64,000 bases of DNA from Nocardia asteroides. GTDB lineage: Bacteria; Actinomycetota; Actinomycetes; Mycobacteriales; Mycobacteriaceae. Location of the stretch: NCBI GenBank assembly GCA_019930625.1, contig CP082844.1:124001-188000 (forward strand). The letters are read 5' to 3'. Below, piece after piece: positions 16,950 to 25,753 of this stretch. The position numbers and the translations under genes are program-made. Below the pieces are notes generated by a model. That model made no database searches and was not told where the DNA came from. It was given only the letters and a program-made list of their open reading frames with translations. Positions within the stretch are counted from its first letter, which is position 1. The number at the start of each line of letters is the position of its first letter.

Positions 16950-17744
16950 TCAGGAACGGAACCAGCGCTCCAGCACGGTGGCGACGCCGTCGTCCAGAAC
17001 GTGGCCGGTCACTTCATCGGCGAGATCGCGAACATCCGAGGGCGCGTTGGCCATCGCGACCGAATGGGCTGCCCAGCGCAGCATTTCCCGGTCGTTGTAG
17101 CCGTCACCGATGGCCAGCGTCGCCTCGTCCGGGACACCGAGGGCGATGCGCAGCTGTTCCAGCGCCCATCCCTTGGAGACCCCCTGCCGGGAAACGGTGA
17201 GCCACGGCCCGAACTCGCCGTGCACCCAGCTCGCACCCGGCACGCGCAAGGAGCGCAGCGCGCGCAGCATCTCCTCGAGCGAACCGTCCGGCAACCAACC
17301 GTTCAGTCGCGGGGTGGGTTCGCTGCACAGCACGTGGTGGTCGACGAGCAGGTACTCCCCGAGAGAGTATTCACCCGGGCCGGCCCCGGTGGCCCAGGTG
17401 CCGATGCCGACCTTCTCCACGGCGAAGATCATCGCCGGGAAGAGCGCGCGCAACGCGGTGATCGCGGGCGCGGGATCGAACGCCTGGATCGCGACCGGCT
17501 CGCCCCGTGCCACGTCGATGTGCACGGCGCCGTTCGAGCACAACGCATGCCCTTCGCGCAGACCGAGTTCGGTGAGCACCGAACGTGTGGTCAGCACCGT
17601 GCGGCCGGTGGTCACCACGACGTGTGCGCCCGCCGCTACGGCCGCGCGCACCGCCGCCACGACGCGCGCACTGATCGGTGTCCCCGTGTCCAGCAGCGTC
17701 CCGTCCACGTCCAGCGCTATCAGCTGGGGGCCCCCGGATGCCAT
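16950..17744 (-). CDS. HAD superfamily hydrolase, Cof type
   Basis: Phosphatase of the Cof/YidA subfamily, 264 residues. Motif I is IALDVDGTLLD (D11 nucleophile, D13), motif II TTGRT, motif III lysine in the VSKGWAL region, and motif IV AIGDGYNDREM. The C2-type cap domain lies between motifs II and III. The substrate is probably a sugar phosphate or nucleotide but cannot be read from sequence. It starts at ATG 17744, about 100 bp downstream of the Hsp70-like gene on the same strand, so the two may be cotranscribed. Confidence 0.9.
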   Translation of the reverse strand: MASGGPQLIALDVDGTLLDTGTPISARVVAAVRAAVAAGAHVVVTTGRTVLTTRSVLTELGLREGHALCSNGAVHIDVARGEPVAIQAFDPAPAITALRALFPAMIFAVEKVGIGTWATGAGPGEYSLGEYLLVDHHVLCSEPTPRLNGWLPDGSLEEMLRALRSLRVPGASWVHGEFGPWLTVSRQGVSKGWALEQLRIALGVPDEATLAIGDGYNDREMLRWAAHSVAMANAPSDVRDLADEVTGHVLDDGVATVLERWFRS

Positions 17745-17841
17745 CAACCTATTGTGCCTGGGCTCCGGGCCGCCCGTTAGCAAATCCGACGCGTCGAGAT
17801 CCGCTCGCGCGAGGACCATTTCGTCGTCGTGCACATCACCG

Positions 17842-20016
17842 CTACCGGCCGCGGGCTCCGCCTCCCGCGCCACCGGCCGACGATCCGCCTGTCGATGATC
17901 CCCCGACCGAGCCCGAACGGCTCGACGAACCGCCGGATGACGAAGCGCCCGAGGAGTTCCCGCCCGGACGACCACCCGCGGACGACGCTCCACCCGGACG
18001 TCCGCCCGACGCGGATCCGCCTGTCGAGGACGATCCACCCGTCGAGGATCCACCAGCCGATCCGGCTTGTGACGAACCGTTCGCGGGACCGGTGGACCCG
18101 CCCGAGGACGAATTGTGCGTCGCGGAATTCCCGGCCGATCCGCCCGAGGACGACCCACCCGACGACGAGTCGCCGGACGATCCGTGCGCGCCGGTCGATG
18201 CGTCCTCACCTGCGGAGTGGCCGCCGGAAGCAGTTCCGCCGGATGCTGTCGCATCGGAGTCGCCGGAGGACTCACCGGTCGACCCGCCTGCGGACGATGA
18301 AGCACCTGACGAACTCGTCGCGGAGGAGTCACCATGGGCGCCCGTGCCGGAACCCTGCGTGCCGGATGTTCCGGTGGATGCGCCGCCCACCGAATTTCCC
18401 GCAGTCGTCCCGCCGGACGCCGCCGGTGCCGAACCATTCTGCGGTGCGGGAGCAGTCGAGCCCGGTGATCCCACGGGCGGCGTCACGGTGCCTGGAGCCG
18501 GGATCTGCCCCGAGGCAGGCGGCAGACCCGCTCCGGGCGTCTGCCCCGGCACACCCGGCTGACCGGCTGCCGGAGGCTGCCCGGGGACAGGCGGTTGCCC
18601 GGCAGCCGGGGGCTGCCCGGGAGCAGGCGGTTGCGCGATATCCCCGGGTACGGGACTGACGACCGGGGCGAACGGAAGCGGATTCACGAAGTAGGCCGGA
18701 TCACCGTATCCCCGGTAGCGCAAGCCGTTCGGGGCGCAGCACTTCCACGGGGCACGATGTGTGCCGAGCTGCGACTCGGCCAGCGAAGGACCATGGCCGG
18801 CGCTGCGGGGAGCCGGCGTGATGAATCGCGTGTAGGCGGAGGGCTGCTGCGACAGCAACGACGGCAGCGCCCGGCTCGAGTTCCACGCGGTCGGCGCGGC
18901 CATCCGGGACCAAGCCTCGGCGAGGCGCTCGCTCCCGACGTCGACCAGCAGACTGTCCCCCGGCATCCCGAGTTCCGGAAGACGCTCGAGCATCGGCGAC
19001 AGCTCGGGAACCGTCGGTCCGCCGAAGACCGTGACCGCCGACATCGCGACCGCCGATACCACCGCGGCGCTGGAGAACACCGCCACGCGAGGCGCGCTGG
19101 ACCGGCCGTCCGACGCGCCGAGCGCCATGGTGCGGGCCGCCATGAGGGCGGCGCCCGCGGCGACCGTCTGTCCGGGGTCGGCCGAGATCACCACGGGCCG
19201 ACCGAGTTCGGCGAGCGTCCTGGCGACTTCGGCGGGGCGTGCGGCCCCGCCCACCAGCAGGATCCGGCCGATGTCGGAGAGCGTGATGCCCGCCTCCCGC
19301 ACACATTCACGGACCAATTGGAGCGAGTCCTGCACGTGCGCGACACGCAGTCCGTCGATGTCGACGATGGACGTCATCGACAGTCCCGCGGATTCGGCAG
19401 GCACGTCGGGGGCGTACCGCGCGATCATCGACCCCAGCGGACGCCCGCCGAAGTCATAGGAGCGCACCGGCTTTCCGATCATCGGATGGTTGTCCCAGTC
19501 CGGGCCGACGCGCACGATGCTCACGTCGAGGCTGGTGCCGCCGAGGTCGTAGACCAGGACGAAGCTGGTCTCGAGCGGACCCTGCTGGTGTTCCAGCCAT
19601 TCCGCGGCCGCGACGGGCTCGGGCACCAGGAGCACGTCGCCCGCCCCGGATAGGTCCAGCGCCTGTCGCAGCAGCGCGACCTGCTTGTCGGAATACATCG
19701 CGGGGTAGGTGGTCACGACGCCCGCTTCGGACGCACCCGGCTCCACCGCCCGCAGCTCGTTGACGACCGCGGCGACGAGATTCGCCGGTGACCATATGCG
19801 GCCGCCGACGACCACCGCTTCCGGGTCGCGGCCCAGGTCGGCGAAATCCGTGACCGCCATGCTGAATTGCGCGATCCCGCCGAGGCGCAGTCCACCGGCG
19901 CTGTCGAAGGTCACCGCGGTGCGCCGAGACCGCGCCGCCGGCCGTGGTAGTTCCGCGGCGACCGAAGCCGTCACGGAGTTCACCGCACCGATGCTGAAAC
20001 CCAGACCTGTAGTCAT
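17842..20016 (-). CDS. Hsp70-like protein with membrane segment and Pro-rich, Gly/Ser-rich tail
   Basis: 724 residues. The first 320 residues have the actin/Hsp70 fold: phosphate-1 loop TGLGFSIGAVNS, TTYPAMYSD, phosphate-2 VYDLGGTSLDVS, and adenosine motif ILLVGGAARPAE. The Asp of the canonical DLGTTN loop is Ser, so ATP hydrolysis may be altered. A hydrophobic segment follows (AVFSSAAVVSAVAMSAVTVF), then a domain with two adjacent cysteines (KCCAPNG), PxPGQPP-type proline repeats and about 220 residues of Ser/Gly-rich low complexity. No canonical Hsp70 substrate-binding domain is present. The tail probably lies outside the membrane. A paralog lies at 24074-25207. Function unknown. Confidence 0.85.
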   Translation of the reverse strand: MTTGLGFSIGAVNSVTASVAAELPRPAARSRRTAVTFDSAGGLRLGGIAQFSMAVTDFADLGRDPEAVVVGGRIWSPANLVAAVVNELRAVEPGASEAGVVTTYPAMYSDKQVALLRQALDLSGAGDVLLVPEPVAAAEWLEHQQGPLETSFVLVYDLGGTSLDVSIVRVGPDWDNHPMIGKPVRSYDFGGRPLGSMIARYAPDVPAESAGLSMTSIVDIDGLRVAHVQDSLQLVRECVREAGITLSDIGRILLVGGAARPAEVARTLAELGRPVVISADPGQTVAAGAALMAARTMALGASDGRSSAPRVAVFSSAAVVSAVAMSAVTVFGGPTVPELSPMLERLPELGMPGDSLLVDVGSERLAEAWSRMAAPTAWNSSRALPSLLSQQPSAYTRFITPAPRSAGHGPSLAESQLGTHRAPWKCCAPNGLRYRGYGDPAYFVNPLPFAPVVSPVPGDIAQPPAPGQPPAAGQPPVPGQPPAAGQPGVPGQTPGAGLPPASGQIPAPGTVTPPVGSPGSTAPAPQNGSAPAASGGTTAGNSVGGASTGTSGTQGSGTGAHGDSSATSSSGASSSAGGSTGESSGDSDATASGGTASGGHSAGEDASTGAHGSSGDSSSGGSSSGGSAGNSATHNSSSGGSTGPANGSSQAGSAGGSSTGGSSSTGGSASGGRPGGASSAGGRPGGNSSGASSSGGSSSRSGSVGGSSTGGSSAGGAGGGARGR

Positions 20017-20526
20017 TCGCTATCCCGTCAACGCACCGTGACCACGTCCATCACATGGCGTTCCCCTGTGGCCGCGGTCGTCTTCCAAACAGCCACCACA
20101 GGTTAGCTGTTTCGAGTCCTCGGAGATGCACAATTGATATGGAATGTTCCCCGAGAGCCATCATCGCCCGAAATGCCAGGTAAATACCAGGCAACTCAGG
20201 CGCCCAGCCCACTCGACGCCGTCGATATGACTGCCGTTCCAGCGATTCCGCTACCGTGCAGCGATCTCGATAACGGTGGGATGATCCAACCGAAAGACGG
20301 TTTAGGGGGCACCGAACCCCACCATGCGATAGACACCGACCAGTCGGTAACCAGTTCATTGCTCTTACTGCGGGATTGCCGCGCGTCAACCTCGTCGACA
20401 ATCCATTGACACGTCAACTAGACGTCCGATTTCTGCCAGCGCCGCTGTTGGCGTCCGGCTTGACTGGGCAGTGGCTCCCACCACGAAGGTGAGATCGCCA
20501 CAGCGAGCAGAGAGGGAAATCGAACG
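20017..20526. other. Intergenic region between divergent Hsp70-like and SDR genes
   Basis: About 510 bp with lower GC than its surroundings and no credible gene. It should hold both promoters. The clearest site is TTGAC-AC-GTCAA (20406-20417), a perfect palindrome 110 bp before the SDR, where TTGACA could also act as a -35. The SDR ribosome binding site is AGAGGGA just before its ATG. Confidence 0.6.
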
Positions 20527-21288
20527 ATGGCAACACGATTCGCGCAGCAGGTCGTACTGATCACCGGCGCGACTTCGGGCGTGGGCAAGGCGGTGGCGCT
20601 GCGCGTCGCGAGCGAAGGCGCCGCGGTCGTGCTGGGCGCCCGTGGCAAGGAGGCGGGCGAGCAGGTGGCCGCCGACATCCGCGCGGCAGGCGGCCGGGCA
20701 CTGTTCGTGCCGACCGATGTCACAGTCGAACAGGACCTCGCCCGGCTGACCGACGCCGCGCTGTCGGAATTCGGCCGCCTCGACGCGGCATTCAACAACG
20801 CGGGCGCGGTGAACGCCTTCGGTCCGGTCGCGCAGATCGACGAAGCCGGCTGGCGCGCCGATCTGGAGCTCAATCTCACCAGCGTGTTCTACGGCCTGCG
20901 GCAGCAGGTTCCCGCGCTGGCGGCCTCCGGCGGCGGCGCGATCCTGAACAACGCGTCGAATCTCGGGGTGGTCGGCATGGGCTCGGTGGCGCCGTACGTG
21001 GCCGCCAAACACGGGGTGGTCGGCTTGACTCGCGCCGTGGCGCTCGAAGCCGCCGATCAAGGCGTGCGGGTCAACGCATTGGTGTCGGGAGCAGTCGACA
21101 CCCCGGCTTTCCGGAACTCGATGGGCGCGACGCCGGAAGGCGAGGCCGCCATCGCCGCCCTGCACCCGATAGGCCGCATCGCGGCGCCGGAGGAGATCGC
21201 CTCGTTCTGCGCCTACCTGCTCAGCGCCGAAGCGAGTTTCGTCACCGGCGCCGCGCTGGCCATCGACGGTGGTTTCACCGCGCGGTGA
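20527..21288 (+). CDS. SDR family oxidoreductase
   Basis: Classical short-chain dehydrogenase of 253 residues. Cofactor motif TGATSGVG (13-20), NNAG at 90-93, and catalytic S144, Y157 and K161 (YVAAK). The C-terminus has the family's FVTGAALAIDGGF. The residue after the second strand (GARGKEAG) lacks the acidic residue typical of NAD specificity, so NADP(H) is likely. It stands alone, convergent with fprB. The substrate is unknown. Confidence 0.92.
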   Translation: MATRFAQQVVLITGATSGVGKAVALRVASEGAAVVLGARGKEAGEQVAADIRAAGGRALFVPTDVTVEQDLARLTDAALSEFGRLDAAFNNAGAVNAFGPVAQIDEAGWRADLELNLTSVFYGLRQQVPALAASGGGAILNNASNLGVVGMGSVAPYVAAKHGVVGLTRAVALEAADQGVRVNALVSGAVDTPAFRNSMGATPEGEAAIAALHPIGRIAAPEEIASFCAYLLSAEASFVTGAALAIDGGFTAR

Positions 21289-21310
21289 CCTCCGGCCCAA
21301 CGGGGGTCGG

Positions 21311-22897
21311 TCAGGCGCGGGCCAGCAAGCGGCGGACCCGGCCGGGGCGAGCTTCCACAGCTCCCCCGGCACGGACCGCGGGCTGACGCAGCCGCACCAG
21401 CCGGTCGAACTCCGCGGCGGTACCGGCGGGTTCGGGCAGGCGGCCCGCGTTGAAGTCCGCGGCCAGCTGCCGCACCGTCTCCTGGGCACACGATTTGTTG
21501 GTGCCGATGAAACCGGTGGGCCCGCGCTTGATCCAGCCGGTCACGTAGGTGCCGGTGACCACCGCCGCGCCCGCGCGCTCCAGCACGCGGCCGTGCTCGT
21601 TCGGGATCACCGCGGCCTGCTCGTCGAACGGCAGACCCGGCACCGCGACGCCGCGGTAGCCGACCGAGGTGAGCACCAAGCCCGCGTCGAGGCGCTCGGT
21701 CTCCCCCGTCGCGACGGCGCGAACGCGGCCATCGGGATCGGTCACCAGTTCGGTGCGGCCGATCTCGAGGCCGGTCACCCGATCGGTCCCGAGGATCTCG
21801 GTGGGCGCGGCGAGATAGCGGAACACGACGTGCTTGCGCTCGCCGACCGGCCGGGTGCGCACGCTGTGCAGCAGCCGCAGCTTCTGCTCGACGTGGAAGG
21901 GCAGTTCCGCACCGAGTTCGGGCAGCTCGCCCTCGACCACGATGTCCACATCGCATCCGAGCAGGCCGACGAATTCCGGCACGGTGAAAGCCGATTCGAG
22001 CGGGCCGCGCCGACCGAGCACGACCACTTCCTCGATCTCGCTCTCCCGCAACGCCCGCAACGCGGACGGCGCGATATCGGTGCCTGCCAGCGTCGCGGGG
22101 TCGCTGGTGAGGACGCGCGCGACGTCGAGCGCGACGTTGCCGTTGCCGACGATCACGGCCCGCCGAGCGGAAAGGTCGAAGGAACGGTCCACGTGATCGG
22201 GATGACCGTTGTACCAGGCGACGAAATCGGTGGCCGACACAGTGCCCGCCAGGCCCTCACCCGGGATGCCGAGCTTGCGATCCGAGGACGCGCCGACCGC
22301 GTAGATCACGGCGTGGAAATGGTCGAGCAACTCGGCGTGTGAGATGTGCGCGCCGATATCGACGTTCAGGTATGAACCGAACCCCGGCTGCGCCGAGATG
22401 ACGTCGAACAGCTCGCCGACCTTGCGCGTCTTGTCGTGGTCCGGTGCGACACCGTGCCTGGCCAGACCGTAGGGCACCGGCAGCCGGTCGAACACGGTCA
22501 CCGACACCTCGGGTTGGGTCAGCAGTTCGTCCGCGGCGTACATCGCCGACGGCCCCGACCCCACGATCGCCACCCGCAGCGGCGTGCGCTCGGTGTGGAT
22601 CCGCGCCGCGGGCACCGGTCGCGCCAGCAGGGGACGCGGCCGGGACTGCCGGTAGAAATCGGCGTTGATCTCGATGAACGGCTTCTGCTCGGCGGTCAGC
22701 TTCTTCGCTGACACGATGGCGTCGACCGGGCACGCGGTGGCGCATGCGCCACAGTCCACGCACGCCTTCGGGTCGACGTACAGCATCTCCGCCGTCCGGA
22801 AGTCCGGCTCGTCGGGCGTGGGATGGATGCAGTTGACCGGGCAGGCGTACACGCAGGACGCGTCGCTACAGCAGGATTGGGTGACGACGTACGGCAT
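21311..22897 (-). CDS. fprB: Ferredoxin/ferredoxin-NADP reductase fusion, FprB-like
   Basis: Fusion of an N-terminal seven-iron-type ferredoxin to an adrenodoxin-reductase-like flavoprotein, 528 residues. Residues 1-60 carry CxxxxxCxxxCPxxC-like and CVDCGACATACP clusters. VAIVGSGPSAMYAA at about 107 binds FAD and VIVGNGNVALDVAR binds NADPH. It transfers electrons between NADPH and iron-sulfur or oxygenase partners. It begins 6 bp after the AurF-like gene, the same pair as Rv0885-fprB in M. tuberculosis, so it plausibly reduces that di-iron protein. The last 40 residues are Arg/Ala-rich and not conserved. Confidence 0.92.
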   Translation of the reverse strand: MPYVVTQSCCSDASCVYACPVNCIHPTPDEPDFRTAEMLYVDPKACVDCGACATACPVDAIVSAKKLTAEQKPFIEINADFYRQSRPRPLLARPVPAARIHTERTPLRVAIVGSGPSAMYAADELLTQPEVSVTVFDRLPVPYGLARHGVAPDHDKTRKVGELFDVISAQPGFGSYLNVDIGAHISHAELLDHFHAVIYAVGASSDRKLGIPGEGLAGTVSATDFVAWYNGHPDHVDRSFDLSARRAVIVGNGNVALDVARVLTSDPATLAGTDIAPSALRALRESEIEEVVVLGRRGPLESAFTVPEFVGLLGCDVDIVVEGELPELGAELPFHVEQKLRLLHSVRTRPVGERKHVVFRYLAAPTEILGTDRVTGLEIGRTELVTDPDGRVRAVATGETERLDAGLVLTSVGYRGVAVPGLPFDEQAAVIPNEHGRVLERAGAAVVTGTYVTGWIKRGPTGFIGTNKSCAQETVRQLAADFNAGRLPEPAGTAAEFDRLVRLRQPAVRAGGAVEARPGRVRRLLARA

Positions 22898-22903
22898 ACC
22901 GGC

Positions 22904-23920
22904 TCAGGCGACCTTGCTCGCGGCGCGCAGCGGTTCCGACCGGTACCGGGTGCTGGGACCGTCGATCCCCAGCGCCTTCCAGACCGTCTTGGCGACCGGG
23001 TTCATCAGCCCGATGTCCTTGGCCAAGGCGCGTACGTCACAGAAGTAGTCGCTGAAGACCTGCTTGGCCTCCTTCGAGCCGTAGAACAGCTCCTTGCGCA
23101 CCTTGTCCGGAATGTCGAACTCGGAGAAGAACGACCGCGGCGGGGTGACGATCGCGCGACCGAGGATCCACATGACGATCGGCATGGCCAGCGAGAGGAT
23201 GAACTTCTGCGCGGGCTTCGCGTGCGGCACATGGTTCTTCAGGAACTCGTGCGCGAAGGAGATGTGCCGCGCCTCTTCGGCGACGTGAATGGCCATCACA
23301 CCGCGCATGATCGGGTGCACGTCTTCGCCGGAGCGCAGGATCTGCTTCTGGATGTGGTCGATCGGCTCCTCACCGGCCAGCACGGCCATGAAGAACAGGT
23401 TCGGGAACCAGGCCGCCACGGGCGCGCCCAGGTACTTGAACTTGCTGACCAGGGGGCCCATGCCGGGCACATCCAGCCCGATCCGGTTGACCATCTCCTG
23501 GAACATCAGGGTGTGGTTGTGCTCCTCGATCATCTCGTGGGAGCAGTAGCGGAACTCCGGCGAACCGTTCGGCAGGCCGAAGTTGTGGATGACCATGCCG
23601 CTGATCAAGATCGACTCGAACTGCAGGCCGACCTTGGCGATGTTCGCCTGCCGGTACTTGCCGACGGCGATCTTCTCCTCGTTCGAGAGCGCTTGGTACC
23701 AGGGATGGCGCGCCACGGTGTCGGCGGACACGGGCAGGATCCAGCGCTCCTCACCGGCGTCGGCGGCGAAGTCGGGATTATCCCAGTCGATGTCCTCGAA
23801 CGGGTCGAAGTGCTTGTTGACCGATCCCTCGGAGAGCAGCAGCAGCTTCGCGGCATACTCCTGCGCCTTCTCCAGATCGGGATCGACTGCGGGTGTCACG
23901 GCTGCGGACATCGTCGTCAC
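22904..23920 (-). CDS. AurF-like di-iron oxygenase family protein
   Basis: A 338-residue helical di-iron protein of the p-aminobenzoate N-oxygenase family. Iron ligands are suggested by QFESIL, MIEEHNH and HVAEEARHISF (EExxH pattern). The family performs N-oxygenation or hydroxylation; the substrate here is unknown. GTG at 23920 has AGGAG at good distance; ATG at 23911 is the alternative. Cotranscribed with fprB, which may provide electrons. A partial palindrome upstream (23943-23961) could bind a regulator. Confidence 0.9.
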   Translation of the reverse strand: MTTMSAAVTPAVDPDLEKAQEYAAKLLLLSEGSVNKHFDPFEDIDWDNPDFAADAGEERWILPVSADTVARHPWYQALSNEEKIAVGKYRQANIAKVGLQFESILISGMVIHNFGLPNGSPEFRYCSHEMIEEHNHTLMFQEMVNRIGLDVPGMGPLVSKFKYLGAPVAAWFPNLFFMAVLAGEEPIDHIQKQILRSGEDVHPIMRGVMAIHVAEEARHISFAHEFLKNHVPHAKPAQKFILSLAMPIVMWILGRAIVTPPRSFFSEFDIPDKVRKELFYGSKEAKQVFSDYFCDVRALAKDIGLMNPVAKTVWKALGIDGPSTRYRSEPLRAASKVA

Positions 23921-23942
23921 TGCCTCTCCTCGATGGAACCGT

Positions 23943-23961
23943 TAACTGTATCCCATAGTTA
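23943..23961. promoter_or_regulatory. Partial palindrome upstream of the AurF-like gene
   Basis: TAACT-N9-AGTTA with additional inner symmetry (six of nine pairs), about 25 bp before the start codon, in an AT-rich patch likely to contain the promoter. Confidence 0.3.
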
Positions 23962-23998
23962 CACCAACGGAGAGTCACGTCAACCCAGCAGTTGCTAG

Positions 23999-24047
23999 GG
24001 GCCGCCCGGCGATGCGCGCCCTCATCACGCGCACCGCCGGACGGCCC
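23999..24047 (-). terminator. Strong hairpin terminator of the second Hsp70-like gene
   Basis: A 20-base stem (GGGCCGTCCGGCGGTGCGCG on the minus strand) with a nine-base loop, 27 bp after the stop at 24074. On the minus-strand RNA, the two imperfect positions become G-U wobbles, so the stem is continuous only for that transcript. No U-tract. Confidence 0.7.
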
Positions 24048-24073
24048 TGTTCCATCGCGGACGTATCGGGTGC

Positions 24074-25207
24074 CTAACTCACCAGCACCCCGTCACCGGC
24101 CGCCAAGATCGAGGTGCCGAAACCGAAGACCGCCGACACACCCGTGACGACAACCGCCCGACCCAGCCGCCGCCTGGTCCGGCGCGACAGCACGAGGGCG
24201 CGGGTGGTGGCTCGGCGACGGGCCCGGCGACGCCTGACGCGGCGCTGCTCGGCCGCCACCTCGGCCGCGACCGCCGCCCTCCGGCCGATGATCGCGGCGC
24301 CGTCGGCCGTGGTCCGCTCGGGGTCCGCGGCGATGATCACCGGCCTGGCCAACTCCTCGGCGAGGACCTCGGCCACCTCCGCCGGTCGCGCGGCGCCGCC
24401 GACGACCAGGACGCAGTCGACGTCGGCCATGGTGACGTCCGCCACCCGCAGACAGCGATAGACGAGTTCGAGCGACGCCCGGACATGACGCGCGCGCAAC
24501 TGCCCGGCGATCGTGTCGGCGACCGACTCCGAGACCGAAGACAGGCCCGCTCCGGCGTGCTCGGCGATCAATGCGCCGAACGCGCGTCCACCGAATTCCG
24601 TCGATCGCAGCGGCACGCCGACGATCGGATTGTGCGGGCACCCCGCGCCCACCCGGACCAAGGTGACGTCGAGCCCGGCGCCGCCGAGATCGTAGACCAG
24701 CGTGAGACCCGGCATCAGCGGGCCGCGGTCGGCCTCCAGCCAGGCCGCCGCCGCGACGGGCTCGGCGACCAGCGCGACCCGCTGTAGCTCGACACCGTCG
24801 AGCGCAGCACGCAGCGCGTCCACCTGTTCGTCGGCATAGCGGGCGGGATAGGTCAGCGCGATGCCCAGCCCCGCGCCGTCGACTGGATGATCTTGCTGCA
24901 CCTCGGCGACCAGGCATTTGGCCACCGTGGCGACCAGGTCCGCCGGTGCGAGCGCACGGTTGCCCACCCGCGCCCACGTGCTGGAACGTTGCGTCAGGTC
25001 GGCGAATTCGGTGACCGCGCGACCGTGCCGGGGAATCATGCCGACCCTGGCCACGCCGGTGCTGTCGAAGGTCAGCGTGGTCGGCCGCGTGATGGTCTGC
25101 GCGCGCTGCGATTTGCGGCGCCCCGGCGGAGCCTTGGCCGAACCTTCCTCCGCCAGAACGGAAACCGTGTTCACCGTACCGATGCTCAACCCGAGACCAA
25201 CCGCCAT
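24074..25207 (-). CDS. Hsp70-like protein with C-terminal membrane helix (paralog)
   Basis: 377 residues, similar over its whole actin-like domain to the protein at 17842-20016: VGLGLSIGTVNT, ALTYPARYAD, VYDLGGAGLDVT, VLVVGGAARPAE. The phosphate-1 Asp is again Ser. An Arg-rich stretch ([13 protein letters not shown]) then leads into one hydrophobic helix at the very C-terminus. There is no substrate-binding domain and no low-complexity tail. ATG at 25207 is chosen by alignment with the paralog; the frame stays open upstream for 90 codons. Function unknown; a membrane-anchored ATP-binding or sensing role is a guess. Confidence 0.85.
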   Translation of the reverse strand: MAVGLGLSIGTVNTVSVLAEEGSAKAPPGRRKSQRAQTITRPTTLTFDSTGVARVGMIPRHGRAVTEFADLTQRSSTWARVGNRALAPADLVATVAKCLVAEVQQDHPVDGAGLGIALTYPARYADEQVDALRAALDGVELQRVALVAEPVAAAAWLEADRGPLMPGLTLVYDLGGAGLDVTLVRVGAGCPHNPIVGVPLRSTEFGGRAFGALIAEHAGAGLSSVSESVADTIAGQLRARHVRASLELVYRCLRVADVTMADVDCVLVVGGAARPAEVAEVLAEELARPVIIAADPERTTADGAAIIGRRAAVAAEVAAEQRRVRRRRARRRATTRALVLSRRTRRRLGRAVVVTGVSAVFGFGTSILAAGDGVLVS

Positions 25208-25753
25208 CGCAATCCACCCGATCGCCGTGCCGATTTGCTTCGAACGTTGTCCAGGCAACCACTCCGCGATCTTCGTGCCAAGACCGGACAACCAGTTGTC
25301 CGCAAGCCGCCTGTGCGCGGCCGCACCGTTTCCGCGATCGGCGACGCGCTCACCTGGCACACCAGCACTACACATGCCGTCCAGTCGGATTTCCTTGCGA
25401 CACGCCAGGATCGACCATGCCCGGTAGAAGTTTGCCGGTTTTCGGCCGCCGCCTCGGTCCTCGGACAGCGATACCACTCCACGTGGGGAGATGCCGCTGG
25501 GCGAATTAACACCTCGCAGTGCGGGCGATTAACTACGCGAGCGAGTCGACTGCCGGACCGGCTCCGGCACCGGCACCGGCACGGCATGAACGCCATCGCA
25601 CCCCGCCGCCCGAGACGGCCTTTCGCCGTCTCGCTCTGCACCCGCCTACGCATCCGCCGAGCGAGGGCCACCAGCGAAATGTCCGAAGTTCAGCAACTTG
25701 TCAGCGCCACATTTCCCCGCGCCGCCCGGGATACTGCCGAGTTCCTCGACCGG
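25208..25753. other. Intergenic region between Hsp70-like gene and cysA
   Basis: About 545 bp without a credible gene. It should contain the promoter of the Hsp70-like gene and the end of the sulfate transporter transcript, whose probable terminator is at 25611-25633. A run of CCGGCAC units near 25565 is a short simple repeat. Confidence 0.6.
25611..25633 (-). terminator. Perfect hairpin, probable terminator of the sulfate transporter operon
   Basis: CGAGACGGC and GCCGTCTCG form a nine-base perfect stem with a five-base loop, about 120 bp past the cysA stop on the minus strand. No U-tract. Confidence 0.55.
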
